Source: Rotaria socialis
Lineage: Eukaryota > Rotifera > Eurotatoria > Philodinida > Philodinidae
Length of the DNA stretch: 64,000 nt
NCBI GenBank assembly: GCA_905331475.1
Contig: CAJNYU010004517.1
Coordinates: 124,001 to 188,000 of the forward strand
Direction of reading: 5' to 3'
In this document: piece after piece, positions 19,227-31,771 of the stretch
How the letters are laid out: each line of letters starts with the position of its first letter
Position numbering within the stretch: the stretch's first letter is position 1
Made by a program: the position numbers and the translations under genes
Notes under the pieces: model-generated
Database searches by the model: none
What the model saw: only the letters and a program-made list of their open reading frames with translations
Told to the model about the DNA's origin: nothing

Positions 19227-20061
19227 TCATATTAGAGAAGGTGATTTGTCTAAATGAGATTTATCTCCATCTTGTTGATCTAGAAAAAAAAAGAATCTTA
19301 GTTAACAAATGAAAAAAAAAACTTCTTTATTAATTTACCATCTTTGAGATGTTTTTCTCGTAGATATATCATCATATTTTCAATATGCTCATCAACATGA
19401 CAACCATGCCGTCTGAATTCCTCGCTACACGTAATGAAAGTTGAAGAAAATGAAATAGGCTTTCAAATAAAATCTTACTATGTAATACTATAATCAAACT
19501 TGATTTTCTGAGCTATATACGATATCATAAATAATGAAGTTTCACCGTGTGGACCTTTTTCCGAACCACAATGTTTATGAAAATTTGTATTTGTGAAAAT
19601 ATTATAGTGAATATTCTATATGAAAACAAAAGAACAAGAAAATCTTCTTTTTGCTTCATAAATAATTCAATCAAACCTCAAGATCATGTGTATTTGTAGT
19701 ATAACGATCATTTTCAACAATTTCCAATGTATTGAATATAAATTCTACAAACATATGATATATATGACATAAAAATACCGAGTTCTCATCGTTTTTTGTT
19801 TGTTCATGGTGTGCTAAATAGTCATCAAGAAATTTAGCTGCTTGACATGCTGTTTTAGCCAAGTTAATATCACTTTTATATTGATATTTATTATGAATAC
19901 GTGTTAATGTATTTGTGACAATACCGGAATAGGTTTTTGTTGGTGATGAGACTGTTGTTAGCGATGAAATATTCTTTTTCAAGGAAAAAAAAACAAGGAT
20001 AATAAAATATTAATAATAATTAATTATTTAGATTTACTTTCAACATAAAAAATGGTCGCAT
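19227..20061 (-). CDS. Unrecognised 198-residue protein, five exons
   Basis: I do not recognise this family. Reading the minus strand, exons 20038-20061, 19677-19973, 19479-19615, 19339-19424 and 19227-19279 join through good GT-AG sites and total 597 nt. The result is an uninterrupted 198-residue protein. Phase agreement over four junctions, introns of about 54-64 bp like those of neighbouring genes, and an acceptor-like TTTTAG about 48 nt before the ATG all argue that it is real. The product is mostly helical-looking, with no signal peptide or membrane segment. It has a polar N-terminus, a central helix-rich block (LAKTACQAAKFLDDYLAHHE), a His/Cys patch (HKHCGSEKGPHGE), then EEFRRHGCHVDEHIE and an acidic, Lys-rich tail. 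It converges on PMT with 99 bp between stop codons. Confidence 0.65.
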
Positions 20062-20109
20062 TTTAAATGATAAGATTTTCGACAGGCGAATCATAGTTTA
20101 TCAATTTAT

Positions 20110-21895
20110 CTAAAACATTCATTAGATCATATATTATTATTAAGATAATCAACTGAAACATATATTAATTATTTGTCGAAAACTTCAACTTTATTTAAAA
20201 CCACATCCAAAAAAAAGAAGAAAATTAGCTTTTGACATAGCAAAAAACAATGAAAACGCAGGCAAGTACATCGGCAGATAATTTAGGGTTCAATTTTTCA
20301 TAAATGTTATGATTTTTTATTTTAAATAACAAGTCACGATACATTGCATTACAGACTCTTATATTTACTTGAGTAATATTTTTATTAAATTTTAAATATT
20401 TAAACAAAGAGCTTTACAAGCTCTTGAAACAAGCTCGGTACTGTGTTTTGACGTGTTATTTGAAATAAAACTAGAAGCATATTTAGAATGACTCAGAACG
20501 GATATTCTTAATTGAGGAAATGAGCTATGATTGACATCTGGTCGATAAATATCTCTATCAAACATTACAGTATAGAACTGAAGATTTTACCATAAATTTT
20601 TGGCGAAAATCGAAATATATCCTGTGAAGTTCAGGTAATCGGGATGTATCTAACGTGAAATGAATTTTTCAGCGAGTCAATCCCATTAAAACTAAATATA
20701 AACTTAACGAACTCATTCTCATAGGACAATACCGTCATTTTTAGTTCAAGCAAATTTGAAATATTGTTTTTGTTCAATAATCAAAATCAATAGATTGTGA
20801 GATTATTATGTATTGGATCCATTTATTATTTTAACATCAAGTTTTTGTTGCCATCCTGCCAGTATATTTTTTTAGTTAAGGAATATTTCTTGATATGGAA
20901 CTATCGTAAATTTAATAGATATGCCAGAATGAAATATCTAGTAGGATCAATCCATTTAAAAGAAACTGTTTCATAGGTCCTGGGGTGTCAGAAGATTTGT
21001 TTTTGAGAAACGGTCTAAATCGAAACTATCATAACTCTGTTGGAAAGCGTGTTCTCTAGTAAACAAATGAATATAGAATATATTGTAAAACGTCGAATTT
21101 TGAACTTTAACTTATAATATCCATGCATAAAGTTTGCAAGACTTTTCTCCAATTGAACTCGGATATCTTGATAAATCTAAACGAAAGATGATTGTTTCAA
21201 TATCAACATATCTTACATTTAACATAGTGAAGAATCATATTTCAAAAGTATCGACAAGGTATTGAAAATGTTTTTGAGATATTCTATAATGGAATCACTG
21301 AGAAAGTCATTTCTAGAAAACGTTTTTTAAAATTCGCCGATCTCTTTCTAATACCAATAAGAATGTTTTGCGCGATGCCGAATATCATGTTTATTGAATA
21401 GCCTTGTAGAATATTCCTCGATTTTAATCGACTGATGATTCGACTGTCTCACTCTCCTTGATTGATCGATGATTAGTTGGTGCAGTGGGCTGTTACATTC
21501 ACATTTCATCAGTACATATATTTTAATGTAGCCCAGTTTACATTTGTCCCGAAATGCACTAATACATAACATTACAAGTCCTTGAATGAATCATCTCATT
21601 TTGGTGAATATATTAATATCGAATGTTTTTCAGAAAAACTTGAAAATTGTCTCATTTCTTTTAGGTACATGGATATTTAGTATGTCCTATTTGAAGCTCA
21701 TTTTAATACAACCCATCTTAGGCTTGAAACCTATATCCATTATAAGCAGGATTTTCGTATGAGAATTTTCTACATCATGAAGATTAACTATACTATCAAA
21801 AATTCGTGTAGATTTACAACGATTGAAAATTCAAAATAAAAGTGCAGTATGATCCGTGAAAAAAAGACTGAGCCAACGTACTATCTTTAGAGCCA
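20110..21895. other. Intergenic, no gene seen
   Basis: AT-rich DNA upstream of the 198-residue gene. Frames at 20225-20407 and 21348-21572 (minus) show no domain or splice support. No clear repeat was noticed. Confidence 0.55.
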
Positions 21896-22412
21896 TGCAG
21901 GGTGCACGTAATCTGGTCCTGCCCTGCCAGGGCAGGGCCAGGTTATGAAATTTTTACAGGGCAAGTTACAGGTTGTCCATATCGTAACCTGTTAACCTAA
22001 GATTAATTTTGAACAACCGACATTTCCGGTATCTTTTAAAAAAATTATGCATGAAGAAAGATGAATTTACCGAGACTAAAACACTCATATTATAAAAAAT
22101 GATCGGCTATGATAGATTGCATCTAGTTTTGTTTATTCGATATTTTTCTATTAGAAATCTTGAAGAAATTAAACGTTATTTTTATCCGATTCAAATTTGA
22201 AGTACATATAATTAAATGTATTATAAATACTGATAGGAAATTTTGGATATTCCTCTATTTTAAAAATAGCAGGGCAGGGCAGGGCAGGTTACAGGCTGCA
22301 GTAGAAAGTGTTCGGGCAAGGTACGCAAAAATGCTCACAGGGCAGGGCAGGGTCAGGTTACAAAAAAATTTTGCAGGGCAGGTTACAGGTTATAAAAATC
22401 CTGCACCCTGCA
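21896..22412. mobile_element. Non-autonomous TIR element rich in GGGCAGG
   Basis: A 517-bp unit is bounded by exact 11-bp terminal inverted repeats, TGCAGGGTGCA at 21896 and TGCACCCTGCA at 22402. Inside are repeated GGGCAGG and TTACAGG words near both ends in opposite orientations, including a CCTGCCCTG/CAGGGCAGG palindrome at about 21918-21936, with an AT-rich core. Flanks read AGAGCCA on the left and GCCGTCT on the right, so a short worn target duplication around AGCC is possible but not proven. The CAGGG-type end recalls hAT-like elements. No transposase frame fits, so this is a MITE-like element. Confidence 0.65.
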
Positions 22413-23093
22413 GCCGTCTAACCATATTGGCTTTGATAGAAATTGTTAATGAATCTAGTAATTAGTTTCTATAATGAAACACCTGTTACTTTGATTTCAC
22501 TTAATTATATATTTGCTTTGTCTTGATTTGTCAAAATTTCAAGAATCAAAATCGATTTTGAACATTTATTTGTGTTTGATCTAAAATTTTTACAAAGAGA
22601 AAAAAAATTATTGAATTAAAAGAACTTTGATCATTTATATTATTATTCACGCTATGTTATAAAATGTTATTGTTGTCTTCAATATTATTCTAAAGCAAAA
22701 GTCAGACAATAATCAGATCACCTTACGTATGAGAATCAAAATTGAAAACAAGCATAATCATCACACATTTTACGAGACAACAAGTCACTAAAAGCAAATT
22801 GCTGAAATGTAAACGCTATACAAAAAGAAGAAAAAGATTGTGCATTTGTGTTTGATCAAGCAAAAAAAATCTGAATCCAAGAAGGGTAACACAAACAAAA
22901 TATGTATAAGAAAGATGTGAGAGATGAAGGCAGAAAGCGAAAAAAACACAGACTAAAGTTATACAATAGAAATAACATGCTTGTTCAAATGAGAAATAAA
23001 AATGAGACCGGGTTTAGTTTAGCTGCATTCTAACATAGTTCTATTACTGATTATAGCACCATATCACTGATAAAGCAGGCTGAGTTGCATTGT
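22413..23093. other. Intergenic, 3' flank of the deubiquitinase gene
   Basis: AT-rich flank between the TIR element and the end of the minus-strand USP gene. No gene is seen. Confidence 0.55.
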
Positions 23094-26000
23094 CTATGAA
23101 GACGAAGGTGGGGGTCGTGAGTCGTGTTCATCATCATCTTGCTGCATTGGTGATGATCCACGTTTGTTTGATCGATGTTGGTGAACAGATCTATGTTGTT
23201 GTTGCTGTTGTTGTTGTTGCTGCTGCTGTTGTTGTTGTTGAGATATGACAATCGGAATTGGAATAGATCCAATTAAATTTGTAGTACGATTTGATCGTAT
23301 AGGAGATTGTTGCTCAGTCTTATGAGTAAAAAATGATGGATATCGATGAATTATATCTTGAATAGTTTCTTCATATCGTTCAAGTAATTGATGTTTATTT
23401 ATTGAGACAGAATGATAATGTTGACCAACTGGTTGCTCAAGTAAACGTTGAAGAAATTCTTCAAGTAAAATTGAATGTTCGTTATCTAAATATGATACAG
23501 TTAAGATTTAACTACGTGTGAATGACTTATTTTTAAAAACAACATACGTTCAAGTTTATCGAGTAATAAACACCAAATACGTTGAATTTCTGATATATAT
23601 ACTCGATCATCGTCAGAACTGAGTTTAAGCTGCATTAAACATGGAAGAAATTGATGTATCATTATATCTAGACGATAATCCGGAATAGTTTTAAAACGAT
23701 TTAATACAAGATCGTTCCATTTCTATTAATAAAAATAAGTAACAATAAAAATGTTTTTTAATTTAAATATCTTACTTCAAAACATAATCTTCGTGTTTTG
23801 AATAAAACATGATTATCCATAGCACGCATTGGCAATAGATTTTGTTTTGACAGACGTAAATTATATTCACAAGCAACACAAAAATATGTTATGGCTTCAT
23901 CAAATCTAAATTAATAAAAATCAATACTCACTACCAATTCAACAGCATCAATTTAGCTGAAAACCCTACCCGTACTATGAAGCATTATTATACTAACATG
24001 AAATACATCAATTGAAAGATCATTAACGTACCGACTTCAACTATTTTTTCATGGATAGTTAATCGTAAATGAAGCGATCTGTCTCATTTTTTCTCTGCAC
24101 ATCAAAAAGAATGCTTTTTTTTCGTTTCTGCCAGCATCTTATTATTTTTTTGTTTATTGCTTTCGATTTTCGTATTCTTTGTCTCTTAGTGCAACTTTAT
24201 TATTTTTATTTTAAACAAAGTAACTAAACCTTGTATTTGGAGCAGTTTGCAACTTATTATAGTGTGTATATCGATAAATTCAGGAGCTAAGAGAATAATT
24301 ATTTCTTAAGTTTATAGCTTAAGCAGTTTCTATTTCTTAAGTTGATCACATGAGTGTTATGGTAGATCAATGCACAACCACGCGATCATGAATATAAAGG
24401 TATTTTTAGAACAAAAATAAAAAAATTCACTATTGGAATATTTTTGAAGGAAATTAAAGTCCGATAGTTGATCTAATTCAAAATCATTTTCGATTCGTGG
24501 GTAAATCAAGCTAAAGAAATCTCATGGAGGTTGTCCTCAGTTACCAATAACTGTTGACCTCTCCTCTCCATTATATAAGTCCCATAAGAAAGAATAGTGA
24601 GGAAAAACAACAGTGCTTCATTGAAATTTACATACTTATTTTCGTTCATTAATTGATAACCGACAAGAAAAGCAGCAATAACAGATCGAAAATCTTTATA
24701 ATCGCCTAATATTTTCTATAAAATAATAATATAATTAATAATCAATTAGCAAAAAGATTATTCTAAACTTTACTTGATATTCTTGCACTTCATCGTTTGA
24801 CATTTTCATACTATTACAAATAATTGTCGCCTGTAATTTGAATACTTTCAATCTAAAAATAAATAAAAAATACCAAAAACTCAAATATAACTTTATTACC
24901 GGATATCATCGTTTGAAACAGGTAAAAGACGTATAATATCATACATAACACGTTGTCGATAGATCATTTCAATGCGATTGACTGAAAAATATGAAAGAAC
25001 ATGTTGTAAACGATACTCGTTGTGTGGTAATGTTGACGTGATAATATTAGCTGTTGGTGAATAATTTCTTATTTCTTTATCAACAATCTAAGAAATGAAT
25101 CGATTTATTTCTAGAAAATTTCATAAAAATTTATCTACTTCTTGGAGTAAACCATTCAGATCATTTGAAAGAACTTTTGTTTCATGGGCCTTTAAAACCC
25201 GAATTGTTGAATCAATCACTTGTTTAACTATTTCCGAATCTAAAGAAATTAGTAAATAGAAAAATTACCCATTTTTATATAGGTAAAGTACTATAGAATT
25301 TTTATTTCTTCGCCCTGATTCTTCAAAAACACCATAGTCTCAATGCTAGTATTGTCATTCGATGCTTCGCTAGATTAAAAGTTTATTTAAAAATTTTCAT
25401 TCTTTTTCTGTTTTATACATTCCTAAATATATCTAAGAGATCAAATTCAATTCTGGAGTTTTAACTATGGTTTCAATGAAAGCCGTCAGATGAGAAAAGT
25501 TTTAGTATGTTAAATATACCGCAAGGAGGAGTTGGTCCAGAGAAAAATGGAAGATTCAAAACTTTATGTATTGGTTGAGAATTTTCAATACGGTCACATT
25601 GTGTTTTAAGATCATTATAAATTTTATCGAGTTTAACAGTTTCTATTTGTTGTTGTAATAGATTTAAATCATCATCTAGAACTCGTTGAATATCAGTGGT
25701 CAATTCAGAATAAGCACCTAAATAAATATTTATATTTTGAAGAAAAACAACAATAATACGAATTTTAATTATACGAACCATTAGATACAGATTTCTGTTC
25801 TGCATTGATATAAACTAATAAATAAGCACTAGGTGCACGTGGTGCTTCGCGATCATTAGATGTTCGTTGACCACCTATAGCATCTTCGAATACATCACTC
25901 CATTTACTTTCAGTTACTAAAAATAAAATTTTTGTTTTCAAAAATACTACATGACATTTGTTTAAATTCGATTTTTTTTTATAAAGCAGATGTAAACGAA

Positions 26001-29000
26001 GGATAAAAGATTCCGTAAAATTTTAATAGTAATAAGTCTTGCAGACAAATAAATAGATCTTTTACTAAGATTTTACCCCTAGACTATAAATAAAATACTA
26101 TGTAACTCTGTAGAATATGTAAACTCAAAACTGAATGTCAAAAAGAAAAGATTCCTTCATTATTTAGTCTTATGTATAGAGAAAACAATCTCGTGTGATC
26201 ATGCTATGTGCATATTCTTCATCGTAAATTCATAAATTTAAGGATGATTTAAAATTTATCATTATTATTCGTAAATATTTGCCTTCATTATCATTATATC
26301 GATACCATTTGTGTCGATCTTTATGATAAACATAGGTCCAAAAATGTCCAAGTGTTGCACTGCCTTCATGAACACAAACAGCATGCAATGTATATCGAAC
26401 TTGTTTCAATTGAGATTCATTATATAATTGTTTTAGTTCGCTTTTTAAACGTCGAATTTCTTCACGAATATCTATGAAAAGCAATGATCCTTCTTATACT
26501 GTTAGGTTTCTCGTTAACTTACTTGCACATTTAGCTTCAATTTCAGTTAACCATGCTGGCAATGTATTTTGAATAAATTGAAGTTCTTCACTCGATACAT
26601 GTGATGCTTGTATCGGTATAGTAGTATGTTGTCGCGAACGATTTAATGTTGCCTGATCAAATGATGTCGAATCACTTCTAATGAGGAAAAAACAACAAAT
26701 CATTATTGAATAAAAATATTTTTTCTAAGAAAAGGAAAATGACCTTCTAGGTATTGCTGGATTAAGTCGACAACCAGTTGCATACTCATAAACAACTCGA
26801 ATAGCATTTGCAAGCGAAAATGATTCGTTATTACATGGATGTTTCAAGTAACTTGAACAACAGAAAATAATACATGATGATAAGTTTATTTTATTTTCAA
26901 TACCTGTTCAGTTTTTTTTCCAATTCGTGCAATTGAACATAAAGTCTTCGAGCAATATTTCTTTTATTTAGAACAAGATTTTTATTAATTAACATATAAC
27001 GATCAAGATAAAGTTCTGGATAAAATTCGAACGATGCGATTATTTTAGATGCTTGTTTTGTTGCTTGTGAAAAACGATAACGATTAAGACAAATAAATAA
27101 AACTGGCGGTAGGCGTGTGAGCCACCTTTGTTCAATAATAGCCTAATAAATAAATAGAATATGCATCAGTTTTGTATTTTCTCCTATATAACTTGATTTA
27201 TTGATTAGAAATGTACAAAGCTTTTTATTTGTATAATGACTGATAAACTTTTTTTTAACTTTCATTCAACAATAAAGAATTCGATAAGATAACTCTGCAC
27301 ATATTTAGTATTAATATACAAAACCCAATCGAACAAAAATGGTCTTTTCTTAAAGCAGCTTAAGTTCGACTTTTGAAAATTCTTCTAGAAAAAAAGCTTT
27401 TCTGTTCATCATTCTTTGGGATATCAACATAAAAATCCATTGAAAATCATTTAGAGAACTAATATTATTTTGCAAACTGCATCGATCACATTCAAAGTAA
27501 TCTACTTTATTATTTTTTTTGCAGTTCAAACACAAGTTTTTTTCACTTGTCCTCAACTTTTTGTATTTCGTTCCAGCATCTCATCATTTTCTTTTTATGT
27601 CTAAATCTTGCTAATTGATTGATGTCATTATTATTTTTCTAAACATTGATCTAAGTGGTAAATATGCTTGTTGTATATATGTTTATTGATTGTACCTACA
27701 ACAGACCTCGATACATCAATTTATAGACCTCGATAGAACCATAAAAATAATGTTATCTATTATTTGTGAAAATCATTATTTAATCGGCTCACATTTTTCA
27801 TTCTGATCCTATCAAGACTATGTCAAAATAATGCATGAATAATCGATATGTCATATACGAGTAGAATTTAGAAAATCCAACAAAACCTCTACGTCTCGTT
27901 CGTTTCGATATTCATTACGCCTTTATCGTAATTAAGTAAAATTTGGAAAAGAGTCTGACTTCTATTACGATACAACATACTACACGATCACTAATCTTTC
28001 CCGTTGCTAGTTAAAATACACTCATTGATCTCTTATATTCGATACCTGGAGTGATGAGTGGTAGAGAAAAAGACATCATACTTCCAGTTAAAATCTACAA
28101 TCATCCTATTTTCCTTTGACAAATACTGTATCAACTTCAGAAACGCTGAATTCGAAATGAATCGATTATTTATAACAAAAAAAAAAGCATTCTTCATACC
28201 TATTCTAATATGTTTCTAAACCTCGTAGCTATCGCATTAATTCACTATTCAATTAATAATTACAAGAAAAAATGAAAAAATATGCTATATACTTGTTGAC
28301 TTGAAAGACTTTCATCTGCTGAGCCAAGCCAAAGAGCTTCAAGACCATCATAGAGATTACTTGAATCAATCATTTGAATATTAATTTGTCTTAATGCTTC
28401 ATGAACTAAATTTTCAAGAGAAATTTCTTTCAAAAACTTAGTATAAAAGAGGCGAAATTTACTCGAATTATTTTCATTTCTTTCAACAATAACTTCTCCT
28501 GTAACAAATGTATTAATAGGATTAATAAAATTCGTCGATATGGTTGTATTATCAATATTCATTGAGCTACAATAAACAAAATTAATTTTTATTCAAATAA
28601 AATCTATTGCAAATTCCCGAACTTTTTTCCAATTGTTTCATATGCGAGTTCAATGAGATCAATTAGATGTGTAGCAAATTCTGAACAATCCTAAAATAAG
28701 AATTTAAATTCACTCATTGAGCATTGTTGCTTTTTTTTTCTAAAAAACAATATACTTCATGGGAAAAGTCAGCTCCGGATAATTTTCGTGTGTTTTTAAA
28801 TTTTTTTATTGCACGATCAGGATTGATTGAACGACGCGGTGATTTTAACATTAAAATAAATAAATTTCGTAATTCTTCAGTAAAGCAAATAGCTTGTTTT
28901 TCCTAAATTTATTTCAATAATCAATACAAAAATAAAAAAAAGGTGTGAACATACACTTTCATTCAATTCACGACTCGTTATTGCATGTCGAAAGTTCAAT

Positions 29001-30119
29001 ATAAGTTCACGAAAATACGGTAATGTATAAACTGCTTGAACTATTGAATTAAACCAACAGGTATTTCCAATATTTTTCAATCCAGCTGGCTCATCAAGTG
29101 ATTTTCTTTCAGCTATATCGGATTCGTCGATGATTTGTTCGACTGTTTCACGTGATAATTGTAATGCACTTCAAGAAAGAATTCTTTTCAATCAATCAAT
29201 TTAGAAATATACCCTATTTATATCCAATATCAAAATAAAATTCTATAACTGAATATTTGATATTTATCTGTTCGCGAAAATGTCAATAAAACTTGTCTGC
29301 TTCAGTGATGAATCTAGGATTTTGACAAATAATGTGTTGTCGAACTTATTCTTAAGCATTTTTTGTTAAGAAAAACTAGAACAAATGTTTTATTGCGTGA
29401 AGACTATTGCTCATGTTATCCCAGTAGATTCATTATCGATCTCATAAAAGTAGGTATACAAGATTGCATAGAAGTTTCAGGTTTATAGATATTATGAATC
29501 TTTTTGAAAAGCCTATCCTCTTTGATTTTTATGAATTTAATTTCTAACCGTTCTAAATCATCATCAACTGATTGTTGATTATCATGTTCGGGTGATATTT
29601 CAATCACATCATCTGTGATAGAATCTCCATGATTTTGATCAGATGCTTTCGGGGTTGAAGCAGCAGCAGCAGCAGCAAGAGGAGCTTGGGCAGATGTATT
29701 TTGATTATGATGATATTGACTACTATTATTATTATTGTTATTATTATCGTTAGTAGATTGTGGAGATGTTGATTGAAGACTATTTCGAAGCTAATTTAAA
29801 ATTAATACAAATAAATTACATAAAAAAAAATGTTGCTGTCTCATTGAAAATACGAACCGTATCGTCAAATAATAAATTAATCACTTGATCAAGTGAATAT
29901 CGTCCAGTATCATCTTTGCATAATTCAATTGTTTGATTTATAAAATCATCCTCAAGACCAGTAATTTCACGGATCTGCCGTATCACGTCACGTCGATCTC
30001 GTTTCGTCTATATACAATGGAAATATTAGAAACAAAAACAGAACAAAATGTTTATTGCTACGAACGATGGCAGGATTCGTTTTCTTATTTTCAGGTATAG
30101 CAGCCGTGTCTACTGTCAT
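23094..30119 (-). CDS. USP25: USP25/USP28-type ubiquitin-specific protease
   Basis: Cysteine protease that removes ubiquitin from substrates. It starts MTVD (exon 30066-30119). Exon 29858-30007 encodes a UBA-like block, IRQIREITGLEDDFI. A ubiquitin-interacting motif, DDDLERALQLSRE, is split by the intron 29169-29548. The Cys box GLKNIGNTCWFNSIVQA is in exon 28955-29168. Next come 28756-28902, 28623-28690, 28293-28566, 26904-27142 (LPPVLFICLNRY), 26744-26851 and 26523-26677. The His box LGHFWTYVYHKD is in 26283-26471, then 25779-25916 and 25520-25717. A USP25/28-like helical C-terminal region runs through several exons to about 23300, ending in a poly-Gln tract and TAG at 23094-23096. The donor of intron 25917-26282 appears to be GC rather than GT. 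Introns 27143-28292 (1,150 bp) and 23906-24635 (730 bp) are long. Exons between 25520 and 24900 are not fully resolved. Confidence 0.92.
23195..23238 (-). repeat. Poly-glutamine codon repeat in the USP gene
   Basis: A mixed CAA/CAG run on the minus strand encodes the Gln tract near the C-terminus of the deubiquitinase. Mixed codons imply amino-acid selection or an older repeat rather than a fresh pure microsatellite. Confidence 0.85.
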
Positions 30120-30122
30120 AGT

Positions 30123-30140
30123 CTAATCAAACAAAATTAT
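30123..30140 (-). promoter_or_regulatory. Splice-acceptor-like site 3 nt before the USP start codon
   Basis: On the minus strand a T-rich tract ending in GATTAG is followed after only ACT by the ATG. It matches the acceptor-before-ATG pattern seen at other genes in the window and may take a spliced leader. Confidence 0.4.
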
Positions 30141-30436
30141 ATAGAAAACGATTTGTTTTATAAATTTTTGGATCTAAATACGAATATTCCTGGTTTGTTG
30201 CGTTTCAGATCCGAAAAAGAAAGAACAAATGATCTGGATTGGCTCCACCATATTTGACCGAAATACTCTAAGCCTCCATTTATTTTAAAGAGAAACATAC
30301 ATTATTTCTTTTTTTTTCTACGTGTTGATTTCATCAAGTCTATAATAATCTATTTTTCATCATGAATAAGAGTTTGAAAAAGAAGACGAACACACACGAC
30401 TAATACATTTAAAATAAAATATCACGAAGTCATTTT

Positions 30437-30865
30437 TTAGTGCCAAGCAGCAAGTAAAGTACCAGCCATTGATAATCCAACCATTGGGTAACCAAGATTA
30501 ATTGCAGTTACTAACCATGAAAAATTGTCCTTAGAAAACACTTGATTTGGTAACATTGTTGTTACTGTAAAGCCCAACCAGCAGCAAAAACCTATTTTTA
30601 ATCCATCAAACCATGATCCTGATGCATGAGTATATTCAATAAAGTGTGCCATCATAATTGCCATCAGTAAATGGCATATCGAAGATATAATATAACCTTT
30701 TTGAGCTCTTTTTTGTATATTTGGATCATTTTTCATTTTATTATAATCGAAACCCATTAATTTAACCCAAAGTGTTCCAAAGAGTATCGGAGAATACCAT
30801 AACATACCAAGAATCATATTCAATAATGTACAAGTAGCAATAGCAAAATAGTTTACTGTTACCAT
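30437..30865 (-). CDS. DUF1761 family integral membrane protein
   Basis: A 142-residue intronless gene. Four hydrophobic segments are visible at roughly residues 5-27, 55-75, 84-105 and 113-138. The first contains the family hallmark, small residues leading to GMLWYSPILFGTLW. Charged loops (around DYNKMKNDPNIQKRAQK) separate segments 1 and 2. DUF1761 proteins are best known from bacteria; their biochemical role is not established, so no function is assigned. The gene lies 317 bp upstream of and in the same direction as the USP gene. A (TA)n stretch 90-105 bp upstream could act as the core promoter. Lack of introns beside intron-rich neighbours, together with the family's bacterial abundance, makes ancient transfer worth considering. 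Confidence 0.85.
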   Translation of the reverse strand: MVTVNYFAIATCTLLNMILGMLWYSPILFGTLWVKLMGFDYNKMKNDPNIQKRAQKGYIISSICHLLMAIMMAHFIEYTHASGSWFDGLKIGFCCWLGFTVTTMLPNQVFSKDNFSWLVTAINLGYPMVGLSMAGTLLAAWH

Positions 30866-30954
30866 CGTTGATTATTATTTAATACGCTAGCTTTTCGAGA
30901 AGAAGATTATAACTATATTGTAAAAATTTAAATGGCGGATATAGAAAAGCGCAT

Positions 30955-30970
30955 TATATATATATATATA
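30955..30970. promoter_or_regulatory. (TA)n stretch upstream of the DUF1761 gene
   Basis: Sixteen bases of alternating TA start 90 bp upstream of the DUF1761 start codon. It could serve as the TATA element or be a simple repeat. Confidence 0.35.
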
Positions 30971-31770
30971 GCAACCCGAGAACAAGAAAAAGAAAGAGAT
31001 ATTCCCTCTACTAAAAGGAGGTTATACGAAAAGTGATCTAGCGCCGTTCGTTTGTATGTTCGCTCATCCAATAGCACAAAAGTAGATGCATAAAGTAAAC
31101 TTATCTAACATCAAACAATTTCTCTAGGGATAGGGATAAGTATGACCGAAGGTAATCGGGGTCAGGGAACACGATGGTGTTGTCAGTTTTTCGAAATTTT
31201 GTGGTTCAAGCAAGTTTATAATGCATGAGGAGTAGGTTAGATCGTCCCATTTTTGTGATAGGAATTCTTTGTAGGAAAAATTTTAAGGGTACCATTCGAT
31301 GATGTTTATAGTGTTGGATGTATCGTATGGTTATGTGAGACCTTATTACGAATAAGCTATATGCATCCTGCGGTGGAATTGATTCTCAATTTGGCAACGA
31401 CTAGCCGCTGACCTGCACTAAGACGTTGAAGGCTTTTTGTTTCAAAGTCTTCAGTTTATTCTTGATAAGTCAACTTTTATTGTAGCAGAAAGAATTTAGT
31501 CAAACTCAACTCCTAGAATTCTAGATTAGCGCATCTACGAACGAACTCGAACTGGATAGGTACTCGGAAATCTTGTCTCATTCTTCTCTAAATGATGAGG
31601 AATTTATCGCATATGTAGATGAAACTGGATTAAATTAGTCCCACAACTGTTGTTTTCGGGTTTTTTGAAAGTTCTCTTTGTTTTCATCTAATAATTATAG
31701 AATGAGGGTGTGTAGGTGTGGGTGAAGAATATACCCTAACTGAAGCCCACACACAAATATGTTCACTCCG
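30971..31770. other. Intergenic, no gene seen
   Basis: Upstream region of the DUF1761 gene with no supported frame on either strand. Confidence 0.5.
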
Positions 31771-31771
31771 A

